In this document: positions 23,170 to 34,380 of the stretch, one piece after another | Layout: each line of letters opens with the position of its first letter | How positions within the stretch are numbered: position 1 is the stretch's first letter | Assembly (NCBI GenBank): GCA_963556195.1 | Contig: OY744519.1 | Location: forward strand, 106,296,500 to 106,360,499 | DNA: 64,000 bases | From: Sepiola atlantica | Lineage: Eukaryota > Mollusca > Cephalopoda > Sepiida > Sepiolidae | Direction: 5' to 3' | Notes under the pieces: generated by a model | What the model saw: the letters and a program-made list of their open reading frames with translations, nothing else | The model's database searches: none | Told to the model about the DNA's origin: nothing | Translations under genes and position numbers: made by a program

Positions 23170-23250
23170 CATATATAAATACATGTATATAAACATTTAT
23201 ATATACATACATATATACACCTTTATATATACATGTATATATATACAAAT
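23056..23250. repeat. Complex (TA)n/(CA)-variant microsatellite
   Basis: Pure TA to about 23114, then TA interspersed with ACAT and ATGT. Frames of up to 136 codons here are Ile/Tyr repeats only. Confidence 0.95.
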
Positions 23251-23783
23251 TAGTTTTGCACCACTTTATGTCCATTTACAAAGATTCAAATCAACATATA
23301 ATTATAATATTATACTAAATCTTATGGCGAGAATCCTCATTTTTATTTTGATCAAAATCTCTCACACGATTTTTATTCAAAAAATGACTCAAAATTAAGG
23401 CATAATCTGAATAGATCTTAAGGAAAATATTTAATTCAGGGCAAATCTTATATATTTTAATTTTCAGTTTGGTGGCTGTGTCTATTATATACACCCATGT
23501 AATTATCTTCGATTATTTTTTTCTTAAAGTTACTTCTTTTATCAAACAATAAATACTTAATTAAAACTATTTATTTTAGAATACTGCTGTCGTAGGGGAG
23601 CACTTCCATTTACATCTATTAAGTTGGGAGTTCAGACCCCTTTTAGATCTAAGACAATTCACATTTATTTACTTATTTACAAACATATAGGTTATTTTCT
23701 GATTTGTTTTTGCTTCAAAATTTATACTCTGATATTTCTTTTTTACTTAAATCAGTGTTTTATATTTTTCCCTGTGCAGTGAT

Positions 23784-23915
23784 ACGTTCTGACTATTCGC
23801 ATAATGAACAGAATATCGGATTGAATGTCAAATACGTGAGCGGAGAGACACGTTCTGACTATTCGCAGAATACAGCAATTAAGGATTGGATGTCAAATAC
23901 ACAAACTGTTATTCG
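23784..23915 (+). repeat. Tandem pair of 66-bp units
   Basis: ACGTTCTGACTATTCGCA recurs at 23784 and 23850, each followed by an AGAATA and GATTG(G)ATGTCAAATAC block. It lies inside an open frame (23704-24006), but the second unit is too diverged in protein sequence to suggest selection. Confidence 0.75.
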
Positions 23916-24003
23916 TATGAGTCCGACAATTCTTCCACTATTTGTGTCTTCGCCGAGAATTTTTCAAAATTATTTCATAACTCTTTTGCAAACTTTTTCT
24001 TTG

Positions 24004-24075
24004 TGAATTGACTCAGTCTAGAAAGATTTCTCCTTCATTGACCAAGACAGCACACGTAACGTGTAGTATCAAAAC
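24004..24075 (+). repeat. Fragment of the Helitron-associated repeat
   Basis: CAGTCTAGAAAGATTTCTCC is shared with three places inside the Helitron remnant at 40.0-40.3 kb and, more loosely, with 56.24 kb. A GTGTAGTAT word follows 40 bp on, as at 56.24 kb. Probably a solo fragment of a non-autonomous Helitron. Confidence 0.55.
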
Positions 24076-24360
24076 AGAGATTACATATGTTTTATTAACG
24101 CAAATAGGTCACAGTTGAGTTGTTTGCGTGCATTGGTTTCTTTATTTTTTATTTATCACACTTGTGTTCACGGAAACAATGTATACCACTGTATTTTAGT
24201 GAGTTATACAAGTATTTTATGTAAAATTGGAAATATTTATAAAATTATTCGTTTCGCAAATGTGGATACTCAGATTTCTAGGATATTGAAATGTGAAAGA
24301 AATGCGAAACTTTGTTTAAGACTTTAAAATATTTCAGTGTTGTCTTAAATAAACTTGTGT

Positions 24361-25730
24361 TTTGAAAACACAGCAATAATGGCGTTAAACAATAGTTTTA
24401 TTTGTACATCTTTAATTTGCATTATTTTTATATAAATCACTAACAGGTGTTTCTTATTTCATCAAACATGATCCAATAAAACAAGTTCTCATTAAGGAAA
24501 TAAGCCGATAACACTAGCATAGTTACCTATTTAAAATGTGTTTTTTTTAAATAATTCATTTGATTTAAACCGCCAGCATTTCTCATGCCCGCCATTTTAA
24601 GCCTTTAACTCTACTTTTGACTAAAATATTTGTCAATTTTACAATATTTTTCCTTGATCTTCTTTAGGTTTTAAAATAAAATTATTTTTTAAGTGTAACA
24701 TCTTATACTTTATTTTTTCTGTCTTCGGTCAGTGAAGTAAACAAATGCATAGACTAAGAAAACATGTTTAAATAACACAATGTATTTATTTATATATTTG
24801 TATAAGAAATTAAAAATAAATGAAAACAACAAGTCATACAATAACAAAAAGAAAAAAACAAAAAGAAAAAAATATTGTAAGATCTGCAAATATGAAAACC
24901 GAGGCTATAGTTAGACACAAGGTCAGTATTTAATATGAGGAAAATCCATCTTCCTAAAAGGGGGCACTACGGATAGGGAAATAATTAAAATTGCTGTAGT
25001 CTAGACAGAGGACAGACAAGATAAAGTATAGTATAAGAACATATACTATAGTTTAACGTTTACTTATTATGAAAAGTAAAAAAAGAATAAACATAAACCA
25101 AATAAAAATATTATTGTAAAGTCGGCAAATATTCAGAAAAGACTAACTTTTTTAAAATCTACGAGTCGATGTTGAACCGTGAATCAAAAACACGAAGTGA
25201 ATACTAGCAAATGTACCCACTTACTATTTAACAGTATGCCCTCGTGCAAAATGTTCATGAACAGATCAGGACACGTTTAACTCTTCCCTATATTACGTTT
25301 CAATTTAAAGAATTGTAAAAAAAGAAAAGAAATATAAAAACATACGGGATTCATCGATGAGAGCAGAAGGTTATTATGGTTTTTAAATGTACTGCGAGCA
25401 ACGCCGGATATCCTACACATCCTACTAGTACACACACACACATGCTATATATATACAATGGATTTACTCTACCTTTAATTTGCTATAACGTACGATAAAC
25501 AGAAAATAACAAAAAACATGTATTACTACAAATATATATACATAAATTCAATCGTAATTACTGAAACATATTTTAAATCAAATAGATACAAAGCTATTCT
25601 ACTGTAGACATACATTAAACAAAAAAACCCAATGAAAACGATTCAAAGATGTAAAAATATCACTCGTTTTATGTTTAAAACAGATGATTATATAAAACTC
25701 CACCAATAACTCACGATGCACCCGTCATAA

Positions 25731-25734
<4 letters not shown>
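24361..25734. other. AT-rich stretch, nothing recognised
   Basis: No coding domains or repeats recognised. Several A-rich runs are present. Confidence 0.55.

Positions 25735-25806
<72 letters not shown>
25735..25806. repeat. (TA)n microsatellite
   Basis: TA repeat with one CATA interruption. The following 25810-27200 is AT-rich with nothing recognised. Confidence 0.95.
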
Positions 25807-25807
<1 letters not shown>

Positions 25808-27207
25808 AGCTGCATGCCAATAACTCAAGGAACAATCAGTCCATACCTTTAATCAGTTTTTTTTATTTTCTTAGTCTTCATATTTTGTCGAACGACACCA
25901 ACCATAGTTTTCTTCTGTTCTTACAACCTGTATAGCCTTGTCTTATATTTAATTTTTTCCAAAGGTAATGCTTTTTATACATCCTACGCGCGTTTCGCAG
26001 CAGAGTCGAGAGAAAATACAGTTTTTCATGTCAGCGCGGCAGCTTGTCATGGGAAAAGTTTAATTCGGTAGCAATAAGAAACTCTCCAATCCAAATACAT
26101 AGGAAAAAGAGGATGGAAGAAGTTTAAAATAAGTGATCGACAAACGCAAAAGCAAGTTCAAACACATGACTAACATATACATTAAAATTCCACTTGAGAA
26201 ATGGTGATAAATCCCACCCTCAAGAAAAAAACTACTCTGCAAAACTTACAACGATATGTCTAACTGAATTTAACAATCGAATTAAATTGTTAAAGTCGGT
26301 TACTCATATAATTACACGTACATATATTTACATGCCAGTGTGTTTGTGTGTATCGATATAAACTTTTTGTTAGGCAGAAGACAGATCTTCTTTCGATCGA
26401 TCCGTCTATAAACTCGTTACAGCCAGCAGATTGGTGTTTAATCATAGGTTCGAATAGACTAATGCCTTGAGCAAATGTCAAAATTAATCCGATCGCTAGA
26501 ATGGCTTCATAAATGGATCAGTCAGATAACGACATCTCTTCTCTTTAACGAAACTAAAATTGCGTATATTTAGTTTGTGTATCTTAAATGTCCAAAGTCT
26601 ACAGTACTAACTATACTGTTATAGAATGTCTCCTGGTAGTCAAAATGGAATATTTTTTCGATTGTCGTCACGTGCAACTAGTGGTTGTGTTTCTCATGCT
26701 TAAACCTTCTTCAAACTTTTCGTCAATTTTTCTTTCAAATATGTTATTGTGTAAACGTTGATCTTTGTACAGTATGTTCTATTAAATAAGACAGAGATGT
26801 TATTATTGCATCCCCATTAAAATATGTTTTGTTTATCTGTTTGTTTGTTTTGTTTTACAGCATCTCAACAGTTTTCCTGTCATCTAGTGCTGAATCAAAT
26901 CATTGTGTTAAAAAATAGTGCTTCAAATTTTGTGCCTCTTTAAATATTTTTCCATGGTTTATTTGTTTTATTATACGTCATATCAACTATTGATAGCTTT
27001 TTTTAGAAACGACACCTTCTCTTAGATGTTGTTGTAAACACCAGCTTCCTTTATATTCAAATATTTTTCCTTTGTTTACCTGTCATAGTATGTTAATTGG
27101 AGCTGCGTCCACCCTGAGGATGTAAGAATGGGTATAGTTTACGTGACCTGTATAGAGCTTATTGCATTACGGCATATAGTTCTAATGAGACCAATGTACG
27201 TAAAATC

Positions 27208-27221
27208 TATATATATATATA

Positions 27222-27277
<56 letters not shown>

Positions 27278-27462
27278 TTTGTAATAAATATAAGATATAA
27301 ACATATATATATATATATATTTGTATATATATATATTTATATATATATATATAATTATTTTAATCAAAATATTATATGTATATATACATATATGTATATA
27401 TACATTTATATATATATATTTATATATATATACATTTATAAATATATATATATATATATATT
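27208..27462. repeat. Interrupted (TA)n microsatellite block
   Basis: Several TA runs separated by short AT-rich spacers, ending at the left arm of an inverted repeat. Confidence 0.94.
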
Positions 27463-28012
27463 ATCGCAAGCATGAATGAGAGACGAGTTTTCTCATTCAC
27501 GATTAATAGTTAAGCGAGAAAAATACCAGTCAACCGGTTTCGCCCTCATGTATCGAGGGATTAAAAAAAGGTGAGAAGAGGGAATCGAGAGAAACATTGT
27601 ATATATTTAAAATAACATCTATTATAGCCAATTTGCTTAAAAACCCGCCGTGCAAGGAATTTCAGCACTGACTCCGTTACCAACGTGAGTAATGCTCACT
27701 TACTATATAATCATGAAGACGATCCACGTTCGTCTTAAGCATCCCTCCCTTTGTAAACAAAGTGGTTATCTATTGGGAGTAGACGTGATCAATATTTAAC
27801 ATACATCACCCTTTGTACATATACCATTATGCTGTTTTATTTTATTTTAAATATATTCAGTATTTTTTTTATTATTCCCTCTTCTCACCCCCCACCCATT
27901 TTTACTCCCTTGATACAGCCTTTGTTAAGAGAGGGCGGAATCAGACCACTGTTTTTTATCGCTTAACTTTTAATTACGAACGAGAAAACTCTTCCTTTCA
28001 TGTTTGCGATAT
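27463..28012. repeat. Inverted repeat pair bounded by TA microsatellites
   Basis: 27463-27600 and 27870-28012 are imperfect reverse complements. The outermost blocks are ATCGCAAGCATGAATGAG on the left and CTTTCATGTTTGCGAT on the right, and both arms share a TTAAGCGA/TCGCTTAA block and GAGAAAACTC. Read inward on the minus strand, the left arm contains a CCCTC...GAGGG stem followed by CGAAAC, which recalls the helix II/GAAA half of a hammerhead. The CUGANGA strand is not preserved. Confidence 0.65.
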
Positions 28013-28039
28013 CAAAATGTTGTACTCACTAAAATCTCA

Positions 28040-28116
<77 letters not shown>

Positions 28117-28143
28117 TATGTATATATATATATGCATATGTAT

Positions 28144-28185
<42 letters not shown>

Positions 28186-28212
28186 GCATATGTATATATA
28201 TATATATATTTA
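28040..28212. repeat. (TA)n microsatellite with ATGCAT variants
   Basis: Long TA run with interspersed TATGCATATG. All overlapping frames are Ile/Tyr repeats. The 28215-28720 stretch after it holds nothing recognised. Confidence 0.95.
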
Positions 28213-28719
28213 TTTTGGTACAGAAAAAATAGTACAACATTCGTACCGTCGGTTTCAAGCACGGAAGGACTTAGCCATCCGGCTCTCTTCAGCTTCTGTT
28301 GTCATCTGTTTCGGAAATGTGAAGTCACGTGTCGCTATCGTTTACACGCGTTATTTGCTTAGAGTGTTATGTATGTTTGTTTGAATTTAGTGTAAGGAAG
28401 GTTTAATAAGGTTTTTTTTAAAAAGGTGGGGTGAAAGGTAACAGTTGATATTTAAAAGTGGAGAAGATTTATAAAAAAAAATTCCATATAAATCCCATGA
28501 GCAAGTATTTATGAGTAGTGCATATTTGGTCGTTACTGTTTTGGGGTTTAATTATGTGTCTTCTTAAGAAATTAGGAGGGGAAAATGGGTTTAAGGATAA
28601 TACTTATGAAAAGGCCAGTATTATTTATTACTTAACCTCACATTATCAATGTTATTTTTAATCTTTCTTTCAAGGCAAAAAGTTTAACATGATTATATTT
28701 TAAATTATTTTTCCTCAAA

Positions 28720-28722
<3 letters not shown>

Positions 28723-28782
<60 letters not shown>
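28723..28782. repeat. (TA)n microsatellite
   Basis: Pure TA repeat, about 60 bp. Sequence to 29207 is AT-rich with no recognised feature. Confidence 0.95.
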
Positions 28783-28787
<5 letters not shown>

Positions 28788-29207
28788 GTATACCTGTCCC
28801 AGAACAAGTATAAGCAATAAATATAGTGTTGTTTTATATATTAATGTTTTTTTTTTCTTAGAGTTGAATGGTATGGTTTCGGTGACACCTTCCTAAATTG
28901 TATTTTATAAATAAATAAATAATTTGCTAACGTTACTCACCTTTTGGCTTTGAATACATGTTCCTTAATTTGTGATGATAAGTCTAATAGTTTAGAAGCA
29001 AATGAAGCACGCATCTAATTATTTTCTCTATAAATCTGTTTGCATTTAACTTATTTTTAGTGTTTTATGGTAGGGTGAGATTTTGTGTAGTACATTTTAG
29101 AAAACAATTATGTGCCCATGTATCTTACCGTGTTTAGCAGAATATATATTCGAAAAGTCATAATGATCAGTTCATTAGTTTAAGAATTTATCCTGTACAA
29201 CGAAATA

Positions 29208-29224
29208 GTATACATAACTGAGTA
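29208..29224. repeat. Left target-site duplication of the U2-SINE dimer
   Basis: GTATACATAACTGAGTA, an exact 17-bp match to 29959-29975. Confidence 0.93.
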
Positions 29225-29958
29225 TTGATGTACTCCTCTCCAGGAGTTAGGCACAAGGCCAGTTTTTATCTTACTCCCACAAGTAAGATGTGACCCAAGG
29301 TCGGGTCGGGAAAGTGGGGTTTAAAAATTGCCTGGGCAGCCCCATCGGCATTCCCCGGTAGGGGCGCCTCAGGCAGTAAGCAATAAACTTACTCCTCCTC
29401 AAAGAGGGGAGGCAAAGCCTGGGAGGGTGAACCTCCTAGAACTGCACAGGACAGACCCATAGACCGGCGTAAATCAAGCCCCGAAGGCCAAGACAATACC
29501 AGTCTATATGGTGCAGTATCCGTCGGAACAGATACTACACTTTGATCTTAGCCAAAAGGCCAAGAACAATTGTATTTATTTACTCCTCTCCAGGAGTTAG
29601 GCACAAGGCCAGTTTTATCTTACTCCCACAAGTAAAATGTGACCCAAGGTCGGGTCGAGAAAGTGGGGTTGGAAAAGCCAGCACCCGAGAGGTGAGCACT
29701 CTGGCCATTAAAAATTGCCTGGGCAGCCCTGTCGGCATTCCCCGGTAGGGGCGCCTCAGGCAGTAAGCAATAAACTTACTCCTCCCCAAAGAGTGGAGGC
29801 GAAGCCTGAAAGGGTGGACCTCCTAGAACTGCACAGGACAGACCCATAGACAGGCGTAAATCAAGCCCCGAAGGCCAAGACAATACCAGTGTATAGGGTG
29901 CAGTATCTATCGGAACAGATACTACACTTTGATCTTAGCCAAAATGCCAAGAACAATT
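29225..29958 (-). mobile_element. Dimeric U2-snRNA-derived SINE
   Basis: Two head-to-tail copies (about 29225-29578 and 29579-29958) of the same family as 17.3 kb. Each copy ends on the plus strand with the complement of the U2 5' region (GATACTACACTTTGATCTTA then GCC, and AAAGGCCAAGAA in the left copy). On the minus strand each therefore begins with a U2-like head containing GTGTAGTATCTG. The body includes a CCCCGGTAGGGGCGCC block and a CTCCTCTCCAGGAG inverted segment at the 3' end. Identical 17-bp direct repeats bracket the whole dimer and none lies between the copies. The dimer therefore went in as one unit, consistent with LINE-assisted retroposition of a dimeric RNA. Confidence 0.9.
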
Positions 29959-29975
29959 GTATACATAACTGAGTA
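29959..29975. repeat. Right target-site duplication of the U2-SINE dimer
   Basis: Exact copy of 29208-29224. Confidence 0.93.
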
Positions 29976-30624
29976 GATCAGAGTGTGAGAGTGAAAAATG
30001 AGCACGACTCTCTGTATGTATTCCAATCTAAATATATATCGAGCAGGACTTTATATAAATATCGATTAAGTTGAATGAAACAACATTTAGGCCTAAATCG
30101 ATCCCAAAGCAGATTTGTATATGTAGATTTTGTTTAAAAACTATGCCAGTCATTAGAACAGGGGAAAATCACACTGTTCTTTAAATAAGAGAGCTGTGGT
30201 ATATGTTTATATTTCCGTCTTAAAATACGTATAGACAGAACAAATCTGTTAAATCGATAAAGAAAAGCAAACTATAGTTAAGAATTAGACTGAAATAGAG
30301 AAATTGAGAGGGCGATAAACACACAGACAAACATACATAACGGTGATAGATAAATGCGGATCTTGCAATAATTCCAAATGCTGTCAGTGTTAATGATCGA
30401 ATGTCTTCTTAAAATGATCTTGCTTGGTTGCGTTCGGAATAGAACTGCCAATTCGATAACTTGACAAGTTACCAGTGCATTAGGACGAGCTGAAAGGAAG
30501 GAACGCCCTGATGACCGAAGATATGATACACCAATTCCATTTGCAGCCACGCCAATCTCAACTCACCGGTCCCATTGGTAGTGACAGAATGAAGCGATAA
30601 CTGCCGTTGGGAAAGATCTCTGAT
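29976..30624. other. Unassigned stretch left of the gypsy element
   Basis: Should contain the gypsy 3' LTR if the element were complete, but I find no match there to the 5' LTR start. An open frame on the minus strand (30278-30550) has no recognised domain. Confidence 0.45.
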
Positions 30625-30810
30625 TTAATGTTTCTGTTTGATTGGCCGTATATGAAGTAACCACCCTGTTAATCTAGCTATGTCATCCAGCTGAACACGC
30701 GTTGCTTGGACGAGTGCGCTCGGGGATGGAGTTGGTTGAATTATCCTGGGCTGGCGAAAATTGAGGAGGAGGTGAAAGAAGAGAATAACAGAAGAAAGTT
30801 TAGATAGCAT
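30625..30810 (-). CDS. Short hydrophobic-leader ORF downstream of gypsy pol
   Basis: 61 codons beginning MLSKLSSVILFFHLLLNF, which looks like a signal peptide or membrane anchor, followed by a Pro/Gln-rich segment. It lies just downstream of the gypsy integrase tail, the place where some gypsy-like elements carry an envelope-type third gene. No envelope motif is visible, so this is only positional inference. It could equally be chance. Confidence 0.2.
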   Translation of the reverse strand: MLSKLSSVILFFHLLLNFRQPRIIQPTPSPSALVQATRVQLDDIARLTGWLLHIRPIKQKH

Positions 30811-31074
30811 TTGTTGTTGTGAGTGAGGTTTAAGGGATCATATTTATTTAAATCAGCATCTCCCTGTGGTATAAGTTCGGCAACAAATAATATCAATCGA
30901 TTTATAACGAAGCTAAAACTCCTAAATAATAAGACGCCTTCCGCACATATATTGATGTTAGCAGATCACGCATTGCAGATACCAAGACCCTCTGTCTATT
31001 ACCCCACCAGGTAATGATTGGGTAAATCCACTTTCTGCCAGGTATGAAGGAACCTTCATGATTACATGTGTTAT

Positions 31075-31640
31075 TTCTACGTTTTCTTTTTACTATACAA
31101 GTGGCTCTCCAACACCCCTGCGGTATCATCAATTTCCATTTCTTCCTCCTCAGGCTCACTGGGTGGTCTCACATTGACGTTTCGTTCGACATCCGTTGCT
31201 TCCTCATTGAGTTGTCCCTGTGGGGGTACAGGATTTTTGGACCGATTTTAGATCCGTAGAGTGGTATAATGTGGGCCATTCATAACTGGGTAGCTTTTAC
31301 GGAGAAACTAATGGCTGCGCAGCGTTATTTGATTGCTCCCATCTACCCGCACTCGGTACTGCCGGTTACCATGTGTCTCCACGATCTTCCCTGTCTTCGT
31401 CCATCGACGAGGGTACTTGCCATCCTGGTTCTGGATTTGGACGTATTCTCCAACTTGGAGTTTCCGGAGTAGACGAAAATACTGATTATAGAACTGCTCG
31501 TTCCGCATATGCCTCTTTGCCATTGCCAACTCCCTTTGTTCGCCTATTTCTTTCCATTGTTTCCGGGTTTGATATTTATCACGTAGTACCAGAAATTGGT
31601 CTTTAATGATTCGATCATATAGCATTACGGCTAGAGACAT
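31075..31640 (-). pseudogene. Gypsy integrase C-terminal region and acidic tail
   Basis: The minus frame contains MLYDRIIKDQFLVLRDK, then KLQVGEYVQIQNQDGKYPRR, then GKIVETHGNRQYRVRVDGS. This is the 'VG..V.VQN..G.....W...G.VVE......Y.V..DGS' SH3-like C-terminal integrase domain of gypsy elements. After a frame change it continues as an acidic tail with EPEEEEMEIDDTAGVLESH (about 31090-31150), typical of the pol C-terminus. This is the best-preserved part of the element. Confidence 0.85.
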
Positions 31641-32364
31641 GTTAAGGTCCTGGACAGGAGTATTGCGATGTGTTAGTAGCGCCCGAGCAGCCCGATCATG
31701 GCGTTTACGTATACCTCAGTTCCTTAAAAAGGAGTCATACTCCTGTGGCTCAAACGGTGCTCCTCTGTCCGAAGAGATTTCCTCCGGTGACCCATAAGCA
31801 CAGAACCAATTTCTCAAGGTGTCGCATACAGTTTTGGCTCTCCCCGGTGTCATTAGGGCTTCTTCCACCTATCCCGTATATCAATCAGCATATACTAGAT
31901 AGAGCTCTTGTCCTCTATATCAACAAAGTCTACGACAACTTGTTGGAATGGAAAATCCGGGTCTGGTGGTGACACCAAGGGCTCCTTGGTCTGAAATGGC
32001 GCAAGTGTGTTACATGTGCAACACTGGGATCTGGTTTGTCGGATGCTAGCATCCAGACCCGGTCAGAACAATCGTTGTCTCACGTTCGCCAGCATACCGT
32101 TTACGCGCTGATGCGCAAAATGAAGGATTCCAGTACCTATGCACGAAGTTGTCGATATATTAGGATTTTGTTGCCCTTTATAATGACTCCCTCTAGGCAG
32201 TAAATTTTTTCCTGCATAGGCCAGAAAACCCGTCCTATGAGTGGGGTGGGGGTGTGATTGTATGATAAGGGGAAACCATTTTGGATCAGATCTCTTAAGG
32301 TCTTGCATTCTTCATCTCTGGCTGCCGTGGTGACAATTCCTTCCCATGTAATAATAGCTTTCAT
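31640..32364 (-). pseudogene. Gypsy integrase zinc-binding and core region
   Basis: The minus strand encodes EKIYCLEGVIIKGNKILIYR, then in another frame FAHQRVNGMLANVRQRLF. These fit the H2C2 zinc-binding domain ('YC.EGVV.KG..MLIP...H..HQGVNGMLANARQRLFWPGL'). The reading then shifts to KPDPSVAHVTHL, the degenerated second half of the zinc finger and start of the DDE core. Beyond about 31900 only scattered core motifs are left. It would have joined the cDNA to the host chromosome. Confidence 0.8.
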
Positions 32365-32579
32365 ACATCGACGTGGAAGCGGTTTTGACTGCAGTGTCGA
32401 TCATTTGGTCAGGGATTCTTTATGGGGTACCTGTTGAGTATCGGGATGCGCAATCTGGGGCTAAATTAAGTTTTCCAGGGCGATGTTACTCTTGGAATCG
32501 GTAGATCAATGTCCTTTCATTGAAGTTCAACAGGCGGGTTTTTTAATATTTTCTAGGGCCTGTTAGAAAATATTTTTAT

Positions 32580-32899
32580 TAGTGACAGGTAATCCACTGT
32601 TACCAGCAAATCCGAACATCCAAGTATGATCATTCGGCATGATTCTAATCCATAGATAAGGGCTAAGCCTCTCTTTCCACTGGTGCATATCGTTATTCTG
32701 CGTCGTTGGTAAAACCGGACCCAGCCAGAATGAGTTTCCAGTGGGCATCCCCAGAACGTATGTTTACTTCGCCCTCACATCTACAGTGTTTTTGAAATAG
32801 GACGCACGATATTCCTGTGTTGCTGTAATCTGTCGCCAGCCCTGTCACTCTGTTCATTTTGAATGTTTGGACACCCTTCTCAATACTGTTCACTATCAC
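32580..32899 (-). pseudogene. Gypsy RNase H fragment
   Basis: TGLATDYSNTGISCVLFQKH matches the first strands of gypsy RNase H ('CLATDWSK.GIG..L.QKHC'), including the first catalytic Asp. It is followed by HWKLILAGSGFT, matching 'W.....AGSRF'. A frame break lies near 32700. Confidence 0.8.
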
Positions 32900-32908
32900 T
32901 CTATTCGA

Positions 32909-33950
32909 TTACTGGAATATGCTCTCCAGTGTCTTGTCCCAATAGAACTTTCTGTGCTTTGTCCTCAATAGTTCTTTGAATGGAGCTATAACGTCTGTTT
33001 GTGAACAGGCAAACGACACCTGATTCACAAGTCCAAACCAGGATCTAACCCTAGTGATATTAGATGGGGTAGAGAATTTAAAATTGGTTTCTGTCATTAT
33101 TTTTGTGGGTCGAATACTATTTGCAGTAACCAGAAATCCTGCTAATTCTATCTCCATTTCAGCAAAATGAAACTTATCCGGATTAAATACAACCCCCTTG
33201 TCTGCGCAGCGACTGATATAGTCAACCCTGTGCAAAATTATGGCTCTATTAAACCGTCCCATAGGAGGATGTCGTCTATGCATCAGGTCTTACGAGCCAT
33301 ATCAACTGTGATGTCATCAAACCGACGGATGTATCCGTCCCCTGATCCATGGAATCCTTGCGGGGTCTGACTGTACATATATCGGCTCCACTCAATGATG
33401 AATGTAGTGACATCTCGTGCGGCTAGGGATAGCGGTAGACTGTGGTATCCATTCCATGCGTCAAAGATCGTTCTCTTGGTGTATCCCGATATCATCGATA
33501 CCTGATTGAATAATGATGAGGTGTCATGTGTTTATCTAATAGTAAATCATTCAACTTTTGTCGGTCACCGTGCGCCTTGAGGTCCCTTCTCTTTTGTGCA
33601 TGACCACCATCCTTGAACACCGGTAGTAGGTGTGCCTCCCGGTACCGATTTTATTAACCACAGTGCGACGTCGGTGTTCAAATCCTCCTTCATCTTCTTC
33701 TTCCAGTGATGAGGAACGAGTAGTGGTGTGTGAATTGCTGTCGGTGTTACTCCCGTGACGAATTTCATCTCTAAGGATTTACCTTCTATTGTTTGCAGTG
33801 GTTCATGTGGGGATGTGTTAAATGCGCTTGACTTAAAATGTTCCACTAACCATTGTCTGAGTTCGTGTCTGTTGGCTTCTGTTGATTTAAATTGGAGGTT
33901 TTTTTGTTTCATCGAGACACGTTCTGCGCGGACATCCACATGGGACAATT
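32909..33950 (-). pseudogene. Gypsy reverse transcriptase (fragmented)
   Basis: The fingers are visible as LVPHHWKKKMKEDLNTDVAL and VPGGTPTTGV. Then come KRTIFDAWNGYHSLPL, the 'T.FDA.NGYHS.PL' motif, and QTPQGFHGSGDGYIRRFDDI, the 'PQGF..SGDAY.RRFDDI' motif. The active-site equivalent of YXDD survives only in a shifted frame as CIDDILLWD (about 33265-33290). The thumb/connection reads KGVVFNPDKFHFAEMEIELA then RVRSWFGLVNQVS. Three main frames are used, so at least two frameshifts are present. Family: gypsy elements of the K02A2.6-like type common in invertebrates. Confidence 0.9.
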
Positions 33951-34023
33951 TCCTTTATGTCTCTTTACGAGCTATTCAGTGTCAATGAAGTTGGGAAATT
34001 GTAAAGCCACAAACCCAGATTAT

Positions 34024-34380
34024 TTAAGGCAGTTTGTGACAAATAAAATCCCGATGTATTGTCTGATACATATACTGCCTGTCGTGTCCTTTTGTTCCCA
34101 CTTTTAAGCATAGAAAAAAAACACCTCTGATCTGTAATCGGTTGTCTGCTATGTCACGTATCCAATGGATAGTAGACACAAGGTACTCATTTGGGTATCC
34201 AAAGAATTTCTGAATCTCAGGTTCACTCGAACAAGTCTTCGCTCTTGTGTCTGCAAAGGCTGGAATGCGATGACCATGCTGGCACACCGGTTTCTTTGGT
34301 ATTCGTCCAAATCTTTCATTAGTTCCAGGCATTATGGTGACTTCCACTGTCACTAAAGGGGGTAGCACTGAGACGCTCAT
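34024..34380 (-). pseudogene. Gypsy aspartic protease (inactivated)
   Basis: The frame reads RIPAFADTRAKTCSSEPEIQ, the retropepsin start that should read 'AD(S/T)GAQ'. Here Gly is replaced by Arg, so the DTG active site is lost. FFGYPNEYLVSTIHWIRDIA and LQIRGVFFL follow in frame with the family's later blocks. One frame covers 118 codons. Confidence 0.75.

Noticed and set aside
22865..23398. Open frames of 100-136 codons on both strands
   Set aside because: They translate TA microsatellites as Ile-Tyr repeats; the same applies to frames at 28029-28384, 62101-62627 and other TA blocks.
24115..24360. A 70-codon frame followed by AAATAAA, looking like a small secreted protein gene
   Set aside because: AATAAA is common at this base composition, the start is not supported, and no family resemblance was seen.
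29500..29560. A functional U2 snRNA gene
   Set aside because: Only about 40 bases of the U2 5' end are present, joined to unrelated sequence, without the Sm site and 3' stem-loops, and in several dispersed copies with a target duplication. It is a SINE head.
30278..30550. A 90-codon minus frame as an LTR-element env gene
   Set aside because: No hydrophobic leader at its start, no glycosylation or fusion motif, and it lies beyond the recognisable element.
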